64,000 nucleotides of DNA from Pomphorhynchus laevis (lineage: Eukaryota; Acanthocephala; Palaeacanthocephala; Echinorhynchida; Pomphorhynchidae): contig WNNJ02003287.1 of the NCBI GenBank assembly GCA_012934845.2, positions 1-64,000 on the forward strand, in the 5' to 3' direction. Below the pieces are notes generated by a model. The model was not told the DNA's origin. It searched no databases and worked only from the letters and a program-made list of their open reading frames with translations. Of this stretch, positions 41,774 to 53,639 are shown piece by piece. Each line of letters opens with the position of its first letter. The first letter of the stretch is position 1. A program made the position numbers and the translations under genes.

Positions 41774-44700
41774 ACGGAAATTTTCAAGTTGTCCACACCC
41801 GTCCCAAAATTCGATGGCGCTCCATCTCTCCTATGTGTCTTCTCCACTAGACTCTTTCGCCACAACACACGGTTTCCGCCTCGGTCTCCTTAACACTAGA
41901 TCTATTCTCAATAAATCCGATCTTATCCTCAACCTATTCACCAAGCAATCCATCGATCTTTTCTGCCTCACCAAATCCTGGCACTCAGATTCCGACGACC
42001 TTTTCATTTACCGTTTGCTCTCTACCGGTTGCTCCCTAGTCGAATCCGCCCGCCCCCTCAGCTCATGCCCTTCTAAATTCTCTAATCATGGCGGCATCGT
42101 CGCATTCGCGCGTCACCCAGCGTCTCTTCGCAAAATCAATCACCCTTTCAGTCCTTGCTCTTTTGAATTGCTCACTTGTCGTTATTCTAACCCGATCACT
42201 CTAGATCTCGCCATTGTATACCGTCCTGGTTCATCAGCTCCTACTGCCTTATTTTTTACCGAACTCGGTGACCTCCTTTCTCATTGTCTTTGTCCTCAAT
42301 CTCTTCACTCGTTCTAGGCGACTTTAATATCCGCCTAGACCGCCCCTCTTCCACGGATTCCATCCGGTTCATCAACATTCTATCCAACTACAATTACAAA
42401 CTAATATCCACTGCCCCCACACATATACTTGGTGGGGCACTCGACATCATCGCTGTTCCCGATCATTTTGCTGCCTACACCTCACTGTCTATCTCTGATC
42501 CTGGTCTATCCGATCACTTTCGTATCACCCTTAATCTCACTCACAACCACACCCCTCCTCACACACCTACAATTTTACGTCGCCTTTGGAGAAATCTTGA
42601 CCTCTCCCTTCTCCGCTCTGCCTTACTCAAATCATCTCTATCATTACCCACAATAACAAAATCATCTCCTCACGATCTCGCCTTTCTTTTCGACTCTGAA
42701 CTCACATCCACTCTCGATATTCTCTTGCCTTTCAAGTCTCACCCACACCGTCGCTTGCACCGTGCCCCATGGTTTGACATCCAATGCCTACTATCAAAGC
42801 GTCGACTCCGCCATGCTTTTCGAGTCTATCACCGCTCTCTCAGACGTGATTTCCGCTCGATCACTCCGTCTTTCCGTGATTCCTATCTTGCTCTTCGCCG
42901 GTCTCATCTCAACCTACTACGTACCAAATGCAACTCCTTCTGGCAGCATAAAATCATCACTTCATTCAACTCTAAGACTCTCTGGCATACTTTTAACTCA
43001 ATCCTGGCTCGTTCCTCTACGCCGTGCAACATCAATGCCAATGATTATTCGTCATTTCTCCAGACTAAAGTATCCACGCTGCTCTCTCACACCCCGGTCT
43101 CCATCCTATCCCACTCTGCCCAGTCTAATATCATCCTCCCGGAACTCTTTCATCTTTCCCAGTCTCACCTACAGAAGTATCATCTGTCCTCATGTCCTTG
43201 CCCAACAAAACCTCACCTGCCGATCCCCTGCCTACTCACATATTAAAATCTATATGCTTATCGATATCCCAATTTCTCACAACCTTGTTTAACTCGTCCA
43301 TCCGCAGTCGTATCTTCCCTTCACACTGGAAATCCGCAATCGTTCGTCCCCTCCTTAAGAAACAATTGCTCGACCCCTCCCTTTCTTCTAGCTATCGCTT
43401 TATTTCACTACTCCCTACTCTTTCTAAGCTCTTAGAACGCCTCATCTTAATACAAATCAACGCTTATCTCTCCTCATCCAATCTCTACCCTCCTTTCCAA
43501 TCCGCTTTCCGCTCTAATCACTCGACAGAAATCGCATGCATAAAAGTGTACAACGATTTACTCATTTCTCGAGACAAGGCTCTATATAGTGTTCTCATCT
43601 CCCTCGACCTCTCCTCCGCATTCGACATTGTCGACCACTCCGTCCTCCTTTCTCGCCTTCGTTATGATTACGGCTTTTTTCCTCCTCCGTAGCATGGTTC
43701 GCCTCATATCTATCCGACCGTTCCTTTCGCGTCTGTTCTAATTCATCATCCTCCCCTCCCATCCCTATTTTTTGCGGGGTCCCACAAGGTTCAGTCCTAG
43801 GTCCCCTGCTTTTCTCTCTTCTGCTTGGCGATCTATCTCCGTTTATCAAACCTTACTCCTTTAACGTCATGCAATACGCCGATGACATCCTCATCTATGC
43901 TCATTCACCCGCACATCGCATACAAGAAATCGGTATTTCTGCCTCCAACTGTCTTTCTTCTATCTACAAACGTCTCTCCAATCTCCATCTCGTTCTAAAC
44001 GCCGAAAAGTCCAAAATAATGTGGATCCTTCCCCGTAAACCAAGCATATCTCCTCCCATTGTATCTTTTGCCTCATCGATCATCCCTATAGTCCACAATC
44101 TCACTTTCTTAGGCTTCCATTTCGATAATCACCTTTCCCTTAAACCCTTCGTCCGTGACAAGGTCCGCTCGTCTAACTTAATTCTCCGTGACATCCGCCG
44201 TATCCGCCCCCTTATCGACTTCCGTTCTTGTATGACTCTTCTTTCATAGCTACTTTTCCCTAAAATCGATTACTGTCTCAGCCTTTTCGTCAATTCTCCA
44301 AAATCCATCATCCTACCCCTGCAACGAATAATCAACTCCGCCGTTCGAGTGATCTTTCGTCTCCCTGGCTTCGACTACACATCCACATATTTTGCCCAAC
44401 TCTCCTGGTCCACTATCCACATCCGCATCAAACTCCGCCTTCTCGTAACTTTTCGTCTCATCGCTGTCGGCTCCCCATCGTTCATCAACCTTCCTTTCTT
44501 AGACGATACTCGCCCCACCTCGCTTTCGCTTCGTTCCTGTCATACCTTCTTACTCCACGTTCCGAATTACTCCAGCAACTACGGTCTCCGATCCTTTCTC
44601 GTCGCCGCCTCACTCGCCTGGAATCAACTCCCTCTCGACGTCCACCGCGCTCCCTTCCTTTATCACATTCAAACACCTCCTCCGTTCACACCTTCTCGAC

Positions 44701-44782
44701 ACATGATTCACATTCTTGTTTTGTTGTGGTCATGTAAGCGTGCGCTGGCACGCATTTGCCACGTTAAAATAAATCTTTTTTT
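41056..44782 (+). mobile_element. LINE G, CR1/L2-like, decayed
   Basis: A 5'-truncated element (missing the ORF1 finger) inserted at the right end of the Tc1-like element. ORF1 is followed by ORF2 in several frames. The 3' end has GCGTGC-GCTG-GCACGC (44738-44753), AAATAAATC and seven T residues. Sequence is distinctly C-rich compared with host DNA. Confidence 0.85.
41814..44700 (+). pseudogene. LINE G ORF2, endonuclease-reverse transcriptase (broken)
   Basis: ATG 41814 gives MALHLSYVSS, then LLNTRSILNK and KSWHSDSDD (K in place of the usual TES glutamate region). Next frames: GDFNIRLDRP and LSDHFRITL (42310-42540), WFDIQCLLSKRRLRHAF, SLPNKTSPADPLPTHIL, HFISLLPTLSKLLERL-type fingers (R for P at 43400), SLDLSSAFDIVDHS, GVPQGSVLGPLLFS (43780) and YADDILIYAHSPAH (43875). 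A TAG follows CMTLLS at 44247. About five frame changes plus this stop. The C-terminus matches the 16.7-kb and 31.1-kb copies. Confidence 0.8.
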
Positions 44783-45439
44783 AATACTGACCATATAAGA
44801 CGAAAAATAATGTATTACTAATATTCTAATGTGCAATGACTCAATTCGTTAAACATTTGACTGAATTTAGCCTAACTAAGCATATAGTACGTTTCCTATC
44901 TGATTGAATAACTATATGAATATCCTATTTCCAGCACCCAAGCAATTTTATCATGCATGAGTTTCGTTTTCAAGTGGACAATTATGCTATTTGTTCATGA
45001 AAAATATAATGCAGAGTTGATGTCTTATACAAATATATACATTATTGTGTGCATACTTCTATTATCGTATACACATATGCATTAATCCTGACAAATACCT
45101 TGGTTTATTAATTGCTCCAAATGTCGATTATACGAAATTATCAAGTACATATCTTGTTAAAAGTTAATCAGCTTGAATTGCTTATTGCATCATTATTTTG
45201 AAATAATGCAATGCATTTTTGAAGGACATTCTAGCCAAGTCACGAGTCAAAACAGTAGTAATCACTATCGTTGCACTTTATCATTGCCGAAATGTTAGGA
45301 AAGTGATTATCAAAGAGTGAAGATAATGTCTAGATAAGAATAACTACGATCGAATTCTAACAAAAGAAACTATTGCTTGTTGGACTGGAAACCAAATATA
45401 AAAACAAACAGCAAAAATAAAAAGGTATCAATTAGATAC
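44783..45439. other. Intronic AT-rich stretch
   Basis: No gene, repeat or known motif seen. Confidence 0.4.
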
Positions 45440-45880
45440 TAATGTCAGCTCAACTTCAAAGTGCAAATTCAATGCTCAGCGGAATACTTTGTTGCTTGGA
45501 CTATTAATAGCCTCAGATGGTAGTCAGCGGCTATTTTTGTAGTCTGTTGCCACAAAAATAATTGATCGTTACAACAACACGGCCTCCTTTACAAAACTTA
45601 ATCACGTTAGACTTTCCAACATTAAGCACCATCTTATTAAGATTGAAATTAAGATTGCGAAAATTAAAGGTCGTTTATAAAGACTGAAGTAATTCGGTCA
45701 TGGACTAATGTAATAGCATCAAAATTAGATTTGTTTGGTCTGAAGCCAAATTGCTTATCGTGAACATAAATACGACGGCAACAGTACAATCGATAGGACA
45801 CAACAAATATAAGACGATTGTAAGAATAATTGAAAAGAGCTATCCACCGATATAATCTTAAGCATTTATATCGTATATAT
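45440..45880 (-). mobile_element. Fragment O: A-like LINE RT relic
   Basis: Minus-strand translation gives RRIYVHDKQFGFRPNKSN, FDAITLVHDRITSVFIN, then after an internal deletion FNLNKMVLNVGKSNVIKF and CKGGRVV. It aligns with LINE A (LPEEQFGFRQGRST, CDAISLVRSSVVN, ISKSKVVKFRGGGRL). A stop and the deletion remove the catalytic core. Confidence 0.55.
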
Positions 45881-45900
45881 CATCTTGGGAATCCCGTAGC

Positions 45901-46047
45901 ACCAAGACTCGGATCAGATGACCAAGACTCGGATCAGATGACCAAGACTCGGATCAGATGACCAAGACTCGAATCAGATGACCAAGACTCGAATCAGATG
46001 ACCAAGACTCGGATCATATGACCAAGACTCGGATCAGATGACCAAGA
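45901..46047 (+). repeat. 20-bp minisatellite, seven copies
   Basis: Seven full copies of ACCAAGACTCGGATCAGATG plus a partial eighth, with only three substitutions. Six of the seven copies keep a CAGATG E-box core, spaced every 20 bp (about two helical turns). Confidence 0.95.
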
Positions 46048-46889
46048 GTAGGACAGCTAAATAATAAGAGTTAGTAAACTTAATAAAAGAGAAGGATGCT
46101 TTTAGGTGTTTTGCATAAATATAATTATGTCTTGCCGCCTTATTAATTTTTCTCACACAATAGTTCAATTCTCCAATTGTAGATAATGTATTTATAGGGT
46201 CATCAGATCAAGCACCTTAGTAAGATATGTGGGTACTGATATCGGTTGGGATCTTGATGAGTTCTTGTGAAGGATTGTCTTCAAGTAAACTTCTCAACTT
46301 GAGAGAGGAATTCTCAAACTTGTTCGCCAATGTATTTGTCTATATGTTCAAAGGGGCCAATTCTAACAATAAAAAATAGTTTTTGAACATTTGCTATAAT
46401 CGCTTGATGAATGAATAAGTGATGAATAAATGATGTAAGTAATGAGTAATGAGTAATGAAAAAATGATGAACGTTTGCTGCATCTTAACAACATGAAGCT
46501 GAGAGATAAGCGGACACTTAATTATATTGTTTGTAATAACATCATGACTTAGGTGATATGATGTTGTATTGCGACAGTTAATATCTTGTCAATGTTGTTG
46601 CAGAAGCTGTATCAATGTTGAACCGGTTTGACTAGCATGTAATTCTTCATAGTTGGTACAATTAAGTGTACGTACTTTCTACGTTCAATTCCTTGCATTG
46701 ATCGTGTCGATATATATATGCTAGCCAAACTGTGTCTGTGTTAGGGATAATGTTGATATAGTAGCCCTACAATAAGACCTGATTTAGCTTTAAGCTTAGA
46801 ATATAAATTTATACTAAAATGCATAATAAAAACAAACTGAAACTATGCAAAAGTATAGGTAATTGAAATGACAAAACTTAACGATCAGC
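46048..46889. other. Intronic stretch with (AATGA)n-like patch
   Basis: 46405-46470 is a degenerate run of GATGAATAA / GTAATGA units. Nothing else recognised. Confidence 0.4.
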
Positions 46890-47010
46890 ATATCATTCGT
46901 CACTACTAGACGTAAGAGATGACCGGCAGCGCTCATCAGTAGTATGAGCCATCTCGATAACGTTTCGGCTGCCTGCGTGACTTTTGAAAAAGAGCATTTC
47001 CGGCAAAAGG
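46890..47010 (-). other. Structured dispersed repeat, hammerhead-like remnant
   Basis: Minus-strand sequence includes TACTA-CTGATGA, a GCTGCCGG loop region and ACGTC-TAGTA. The TACTA/TAGTA arms pair as a hammerhead stem I would, and GTC sits at the cleavage position. However, the GAAA box that should follow stem II is absent. A diverged relative lies at 53.30-53.40 kb. It lies about 600 bp downstream of, and on the same strand as, the Penelope-like GIY-YIG fragment, whose terminal repeats are known to carry hammerheads in other animals. Confidence 0.45.
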
Positions 47011-47589
47011 CTCGTAAACTGGAAACTTGCTTTATCAGGCAATTCATTTGTTGCTGCATCGCGTTATTCGTTGGATCCTTCAAAAGATTCGGCAAATGTG
47101 TCATTGAGATTGCATCAAAGATTTTTGACAACAACAGGTACCAATGATTCCAATTGAATCCTGGACCGTTATAAATACGGCATTTTCTAATCGGTGTTGC
47201 TCAGGATGGATTAAATCAATTCTTTCCATATATGAATGTAGATATTAACTAACCGAGCCAAATTTAAAAGCAAAATGACAAAATGTATATTTTTGTAAAT
47301 CTTTCAGCGTGAGCCTTCTCAGTAATTTACTAATCTAAAACACTCAAACCAAGCACACAACCAAAACTGCATAAATTTGTAATTATGATCGAATATTCTA
47401 GAAATTTTTATGATACGGAAGTAACCAAGCAACATCTTTCTCCATTTTTGATGGATAGTTTATTCGTTCTTCTTTACACTATGAACATACATATAGTTTA
47501 AATGTGTGCTCAGTATTTAAGCTGATATCTGTCCTAAGTTAACCTATCCAGTAGTTCTTTTTGCTTTTGCGAGTAATATCGTTGCTGAT

Positions 47590-48042
47590 TTAAACAATTA
47601 GTGTGGTATTCATTACATGATCTGGATTTTGAATAATATGTCTTACGGCTCCATCATTGTTTAGTCTATTAGCAGCTATATCAGATCGTCTATTATTAGC
47701 ACGTAAATTAAAAATCGATTCGGTTTGCCCAACGTATTGTGCTTCACAGTTGGCACATTCATGTAAGTATATTGAACCTCTGGTTTTGCAATTTAGCATT
47801 CCTTTGACTTTATATGTTGAGTGAGTTATGGCACTAGTGAACGTCGACTTATTGCTCATTTGTTTGCAACATTTACATCTTGCCCCACCACATGGGCCAC
47901 TTTGGTTACCTAGTTTCCGTGATCTATATTTTATCATATCGTTGATTGATTTTCCTGCGCGATATGTAATGCATGGATTAAGTATGTTATACCGAAGTTG
48001 TTTTGGAATATTTTGGATGACACTATTTAAATCTTTTTGCAA
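47590..48042 (-). pseudogene. Penelope-like element, GIY-YIG endonuclease fragment
   Basis: Encodes a Cys-rich linker (PCGGARCKCCKQM) followed by STYKVKGMLNCKTRGSIYLH, ECANCEAQYVGQTES and FNLRANNRRSDIA. This is the order seen in Penelope-like elements: CCHC-type linker, then a GIY-YIG-type nuclease (IYL...QYVG) with conserved R and H/RS residues. About 150 codons are open. The end (HIIQNPDHVMNTTLIV) is typical of the nuclease tail. The RT part is not upstream on this strand but lies head to head on the + strand. Confidence 0.7.
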
Positions 48043-48290
48043 ATATGATAAACTGCTATGGGAAGTCCTATCGTATCTGCATATGATGATTTATATGTAG
48101 CGAGCATAGAAGAACAGTTTTTACGACACAACAACTTCTACCATCAGCATGGATGCATTTATTCAAGCTTTGAATGAGAATTTAGCGAATTACAGTTTGT
48201 TGAGGAAAAACCTATAAATGGTCATGTGACATTCTTGGATGTTGAACATTGGCCATCCAACATTGGCCGTTCATGTTACCATATCAAAAA
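48040..48290 (+). pseudogene. Penelope-like element, reverse transcriptase scrap
   Basis: Reads MGSPIVSAYDDLYVASIEEQ, resembling the MGSP-x-S...ADLYM-x-x-E box of Penelope-like RTs, and a little downstream FVEEKPINGHVTFLDVEHW, resembling the FT-x-E...FLDV box. The segment between, including the catalytic YxDD, is missing. The orientation is opposite to the adjoining GIY-YIG piece, so the copy is inverted internally. Confidence 0.55.
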
Positions 48291-48438
48291 CACGTCATCT
48301 ATATGTATCTAACCCATGCTGATGGTTGAAGTTGTTGTGGAAGGAAGTATGATAGGATAGGGAATGGCAATGAAAGTATTGATATTAAGTATTCATTGTA
48401 GACAACTATGATATCATTTATTAATTTCCAGGACATAT

Positions 48439-48804
48439 TTATCTTGTTTGATCGGTATCTTTAATTTCAAATAAACTGAAAGGAATATTTGTCCATGGAA
48501 TCGTTTCAATGTTTTGCAAATATTTCATTTCAAAAGTTAAATAATATATATTATTATTTTGTAATTTTCGTTTTAAAGCTTTCAAAGAGAATTTGATATT
48601 TTGCATATGAGTCACTAAACGGCAACTATTGATTTTAAAATAATGAACTTTTAAAACTATATCAGCACATAGTTGCTCAAATTTAAATAGCCGTTCTAGC
48701 AATCTGTGATTACATTTGTTTTTGACATTACGACTTGTGGAATTAAAGAAACTCACGTTCCTTGATCCCGTTTCTTGTCTAGACAGATTATTGATTAAGA
48801 ACAA
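48439..48804 (-). pseudogene. Unrecognised ORF, perhaps Penelope-like N-terminal region
   Basis: 121 codons: NVKNKCNHRLLERLFKFEQL, then VHYFKINSCRLVTHMQNIKF. The L-x-x-L...C-x-x-x-x-L spacing is loosely like the helical N-terminus of Penelope-like proteins, but I would not assign it with confidence. No known domain was seen. Confidence 0.3.
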
Positions 48805-49899
48805 ATGTGATGATGTTAATGCGATTGACTTTTTACAGATTTAGTTGTTACATGAATCAAAAGGGTCTATAAACTTCAATAAAATTAAGTATCCACGTCG
48901 CTTCATTATATCTACAACGATTATATTTACGTTTTTCTATCTCGGTTTTAGTAATTTGCACAATCTTATTTAATCAATCTGATCTTAAAATGTAAAGCAA
49001 ATCTTAAGCATAAATTCACCATATCTTCCTATCATTCTCGTGCCCATATTGTAAAACGTATTTTATAATTTCTACACGGTAGCTATTATACAAGTCACTT
49101 TCTGTAAATAATGAAATAATGTGCTCGTGAAGGCTTAAAACATGTTGATACTGAACATATTTTAAGTCATTCGACCAACAGTGCATCAACATACGACCTG
49201 AGAAGTGAATATATTTAAATTCTCGTACCATGTTATTACATTGCACTATATCACCTGGTATTGGCTTTATTTATATAAGCATAGCATTTAATGTAATAGT
49301 TATCATTCTTGTATTGCCTTAATTTCGTAGTCATAATACACGTCTCTTAAAATAACACCTTACGAGCTCTATTTAAGTGTATTATGACATTCACAATTTT
49401 ATCTATAATCCCATTTATCATTTGTATGATTTATAATTTCTAAATAAGTTCATTTGTCCCCCTTCCATCAACTTCAGATTTGGTAATTTTTTTATAAATT
49501 TATACGATTGGTCTTATATAATACTACTTTAATTGACATTCCATTTTTTATCCTCCTGTATTCCCTCAAATGACTAATTTACTTCGATTTATTAATTTTT
49601 TAATAAATTATCTTTATTTTTTTAAATATAAGCTCTGTTTTCTAACTTAGGTAAGACATAATTTAACTAAACCTCATATATAGCCGACAAATCGTCTACC
49701 TAATGTACTCTCGTAATTTTATCGAAATAAAAGAAGTAAAGACGAATAAAAATTGAAGATAAAAATTACTTTTTTATTTTTATAATTAATATAAAAAGCT
49801 GATTTATTTACCAAACGGATGCGAGACCATGATTGGCGTTCAGATAATAACTTTGAAATTGTTAGATTGCTTATATCAAAGGTGATTAACTTTTTATAT
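48805..49899. other. Intronic AT-rich stretch
   Basis: No gene recognised. A 76-codon minus-strand ORF (49246-49016) has no known motif. Confidence 0.35.
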
Positions 49900-50146
49900 A
49901 TTATTTTTGTATCTAAATGCCATTCCCAGAAAAAAAATTGAATATTTCTTCGATATTTCGTTCGCTAACCGCGGACATTATCAAGAAGTATTGTATGTTT
50001 ATTAGAAACCAAATTTTTTTCACCTTAAAAAATTTTTGGTTTCTAATAAACATACAATACTTCTTGATAATGTCCGCGGTTAGCGAACGAAATATCGAAG
50101 AAATATTCATTTTTTTCTGGGAATGGCATTTAGATACAAAAATAAT
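49900..50146. repeat. 247-bp near-perfect palindrome
   Basis: Two arms of about 121 bp around a loop of a few bases (near 50021-50025), with only one or two indels in an A-run. Both arms include a CCGCGG core, unusual for this AT-rich region. The inner end of each arm is the dispersed motif GTATGTTTATNAGAAACCAA plus a T-run. Flanks read TATAT and TATTC, so a TA-type target duplication is possible. It looks like a foldback MITE. The ORFs called on both strands here are by-products of the palindrome. Confidence 0.85.
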
Positions 50147-53085
50147 TATTCCCCCCAGAATGTCTCATACCGTTTCAAATTTTTATAGATTATTTTTCAT
50201 TAAATAATTATTTATTTATTTTTTCGAGGTGGAAACTTTCCGAAAACGAATGATGTCTGATTCTAAAGAGGCAATAAGTAGCAAACAATATATATAAATT
50301 CCTGCTCCAACAAATATTACTTATACTTAAAAAAACAATTTTTTAGTTAATTAATTGTGTCAAAATCTGAATTTAAAATGAAAAAATTACAAGTAAATTC
50401 ATTTATATTTCCTTCATATATTTTATACAATTTTAGCATCATTTATTTGGTAATGATTTGTATAACCTTAATCTACTAAGGCATTTAATCTTAAAATGAT
50501 TTATATCAAAACTGAAATGCTAAAATCAGTCTTTCATTTTAGATCTACACTGCTTGTATATTTTCATCCTTACAATTGTCGTTTTTAAATCTTTCCAAAT
50601 CATAAATCAATTAACTCTGTCTTGTTAAATGTTTTACTTTTTTATCTTTTTCATTACCAACAAATTGATAGTTTTATATGCTCGTTAAATTTCGGACTCG
50701 TTAAAATCACGAAATGCTTTCGTTTGGTTTGCATGAATTGTATCCTTTAGATATTTAGGTCCTGTTTCCAATCTTAATACGAGCTGCGTGTGATATTTTT
50801 CTATATATTCCATATTTAAAGCATTATTGCATAAGAGATTTAAAATTTCATAAATTTTTATGATTATAATTTTAAATTTTATCATTTTGATTAAAATTTT
50901 ATTATTTTATACTCTTATTGCAATCATGACTTATTCCGTCAGAAGTAGTGCATATTGCTTCTAGCAACTTGATTATTCCATCTGATTTCTTCGTGAATTT
51001 GGTGATATGATTATCATGCTGTTCTCGGGTAAACATATGAACCAATGTATTTGTTTTAGACTGTTCTCAGAAGTCTATCGAAAGCTGAACGAACTGTGGA
51101 CGACAGTCGGCAAGATAAAAATTTATATCGGAAAAGTTTATTGTATATTTACACATTTTTATCTGACGAGTTGGCTACAGTTTGCTTATACACAATCGTC
51201 GCCAATTGTAAGTTGATGCAACAATCCCAATAACTGACTTACAAGATTACAGGATAAGCTAAATTCCTATTTTACTTAGGCACTGGTTATAGTTAATGTA
51301 TTTTATATAATCTCGTACTCGTATTTATTATGACAGACGAATATTTATGCATATATATCTGTTGAAATGTTTAAGTTTTAAGCATGTTCTTATTGTAAAG
51401 GATATTGTCACTTTTAGATAATAAAGATCTTCAAATACAAGGCCTTTTTTCTCATAATATAGGAATATACTGATAAAACCATAGCTGTGCCAGTCAAATC
51501 AAGTCTTAAAATCACACGATTTTAAGACACACATGTGAACTGTTTTTTTTAATTTATTATTTATATTTTTATTACAGCCCTTATATTTGTAGCCGCATTC
51601 ACTATAACCGATAATGAATTCTTCAAACTTTTATCTAATGTGGACATATAACAGTTTATTTAATAAAGAACGCGTTGGTTTTCGGATTTGACTAATACAT
51701 CGTTATATTCGAGCTGACGGCACATGTATTGCTCAAGCGAAAATATACGAGCAAAAAAAAATTCTCTTAAATACGATATACTGTCTGGTAGTAAAAGTGT
51801 TAATATTAAAAACATTTATTTAATTTAAAAGGTCTTGGCAAAATTAAGGACGCTCCGTATAAAATGCTATGAAATAAAATCTTTCTGCGAACAAAAACCA
51901 TATGTTTTATTGTGTGATCTTCGTACCTGATTAATGTATAGCAAATGGCTGTATCTCACTTAAATTGTTGTTCCCCGAATTTAAAAAAGTTCTTATAATA
52001 CCGTTTTTGATAAGCGCTTCCCTGCAAACAACTTACGGCAGTCGAGGCTTATTGTGATTGAATTCCAGAAATATCTCTGGAATTAAAAAAAATCCAAAAA
52101 TTCCAGAGATACTATTTTATTAACGACAGACAATCCTTGATTTTTAATATTTTCTTTTCAACTTTTCACACCAGCTTTTATATTTTTGAGTATTTCAATA
52201 CAACTAAGTAGAATTGAACTATATTTTGCAACGGGCATAATCGTAATTAAAGATTAGCCTGTTAACAGGTACGAGGTACGATTTTGCTCGCTTAAATCAT
52301 ACATGAGTAGTACATTAACTAACAACGTGAACTCTTTACATGAATTATAAAAACCAGGAAGATAATTATTACCGACAGAAAAAAATATCATTAAAAGCCA
52401 AAATTAAAAATTGAGTCCTGATATGATTGGTTGTTTGAGATATCGAAATATAATTTTTTATATTTTTTATTGTTCGGTATAAACGAGTTACGTGTAAGTG
52501 CAATTAATCTGCATTTGTTGTGTCGAAATCTTGCTTTTGTGCAAGGTATCGAAGATAATTAGTTTATTGAGATTTCAGTGCACTGAGCCTTGCCTATACA
52601 TTCATTACGTTTGCTTAATTACGAGACCTTAGATTTGATGACTTTTAATTTAGAATTAATTTTTATTGATGACTGTTTATATGACAGTTTATAGTCCGAG
52701 TTGATAATCAAATATGCTGATTATGTCACATCATAACATTCACATAAATAACTCACAGTTCGTTAATTTGCCGAGTTTATTTATTGTTTTGTATATGTAC
52801 TTGAAGGCGATGAAGAAAAATTAATTCACTGTAGAATAGTACTCGTTCAACGGTTATAAACTGGTCTTGCTATCCAAACCATAAACGACAATCACCATAA
52901 ATGCGTTGATTTTTACATGGATAGTCTATGCTCACTATTGCAGAATGCTTGCCGTAATTTTTTTATATTGATAGTTAACCTGTTTTCTGTTTTAAACACA
53001 CACCCATATGTAATCAAATCTTATTCAAATGTAAAATCTGAAGGACATTCAATCCGAAACAAAAACATTTTTTTAGTTTTTCTGA
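50147..53085. other. Intronic AT-rich stretch with two perfect hairpins
   Basis: 51503-51528: GTCTTAAAATC-ACAC-GATTTTAAGAC (11-bp arms). 52072-52111: TATCTCTGGAATT with its complement after a 14-base loop (13-bp arms). No coding region recognised. Confidence 0.5.
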
Positions 53086-53090
53086 ATTTC

Positions 53091-53164
53091 TTTCTTATGG
53101 CATAGAAATGCCATAAGAAATTGAATTTTCTTTCGGTCGATTTTATGATAGAATCGACCGGAAA
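53091..53164 (+). repeat. Two adjacent hairpins
   Basis: First: TTTCTTATGGCAT-AGAA-ATGCCATAAGAAA (53091-53120, 13 perfect pairs). Second: TTTCGGTCGATT (53131) against AATCGACCGGAAA (53152-53164), with one bulge. They stand 10 bp apart. Confidence 0.8.
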
Positions 53165-53225
53165 GGATCTTGAACGGGAGTGTACATTTTACTGTGCTCC
53201 GAGAGCTAATAAGCTTCAGTTTCAA

Positions 53226-53575
53226 AATCGTAGATGTTGTCAAAAACCGTAGTTCGATTACATGCAGAGCAGACTTTATTTATCACTCCTAGACGAGCTG
53301 ATGGTAATCGGCAGCATTCATCAGTAGGGTAAAGTACCAGCAGTCGTTTCACCTGCTTGTGGTAAATTTAAAAAGCATCTCCGAGAAATTACTTACGTGG
53401 TATCATGGGCGTTGTTACTTTAAACTAACCATGCACTATCCGGATTATCCTAATTTTATTCGACAGGAAATATCGTATCTTATATAAAACAATGGCTACC
53501 ATCAGTTCGTCTAGGGTTTAAAAGAAGTCTGTTTTGCGTGTAATCGAACTCCAGTGTTTACAACATCTACGATTA
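53226..53575. mobile_element. 350-bp inverted-repeat element (MITE-like)
   Basis: Left end AATCGTAGATGTTGTCAAAA (53226) through TTCGATTACATGCAGAGC. The right end is its inverted partner, GCGTGTAATCGAACT (53537) through ACAACATCTACGATT (53575). Arms about 45 bp with a few mismatches. The inside (53285-53400) holds the second copy of the structured CTGATGA repeat. No transposase. Confidence 0.7.
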
Positions 53576-53639
53576 TAAATGAACTTATCTAAATGATCAG
53601 AAACACAACCAAATCGATAACAGGATGATCTGTAGACTG

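Noticed and set aside
45901-46047. CRISPR-like array
   Set aside because: Units are directly adjacent with no unique spacers and the genome is eukaryotic; it is a minisatellite.
46890-47010. Type II hammerhead using the upstream CGAAAC
   Set aside because: GGCAGC/GCTGCC would pair as stem II, but only about 23 bases separate GAAA from CTGATGA, too few for stems III and I.
49913-50207. Two ORFs, one per strand, with nearly the same protein
   Set aside because: They are a by-product of the palindrome; AT-rich code with no domain.
51007-51216. 69-codon ORF in intron 1
   Set aside because: No motif and composition typical of noise.
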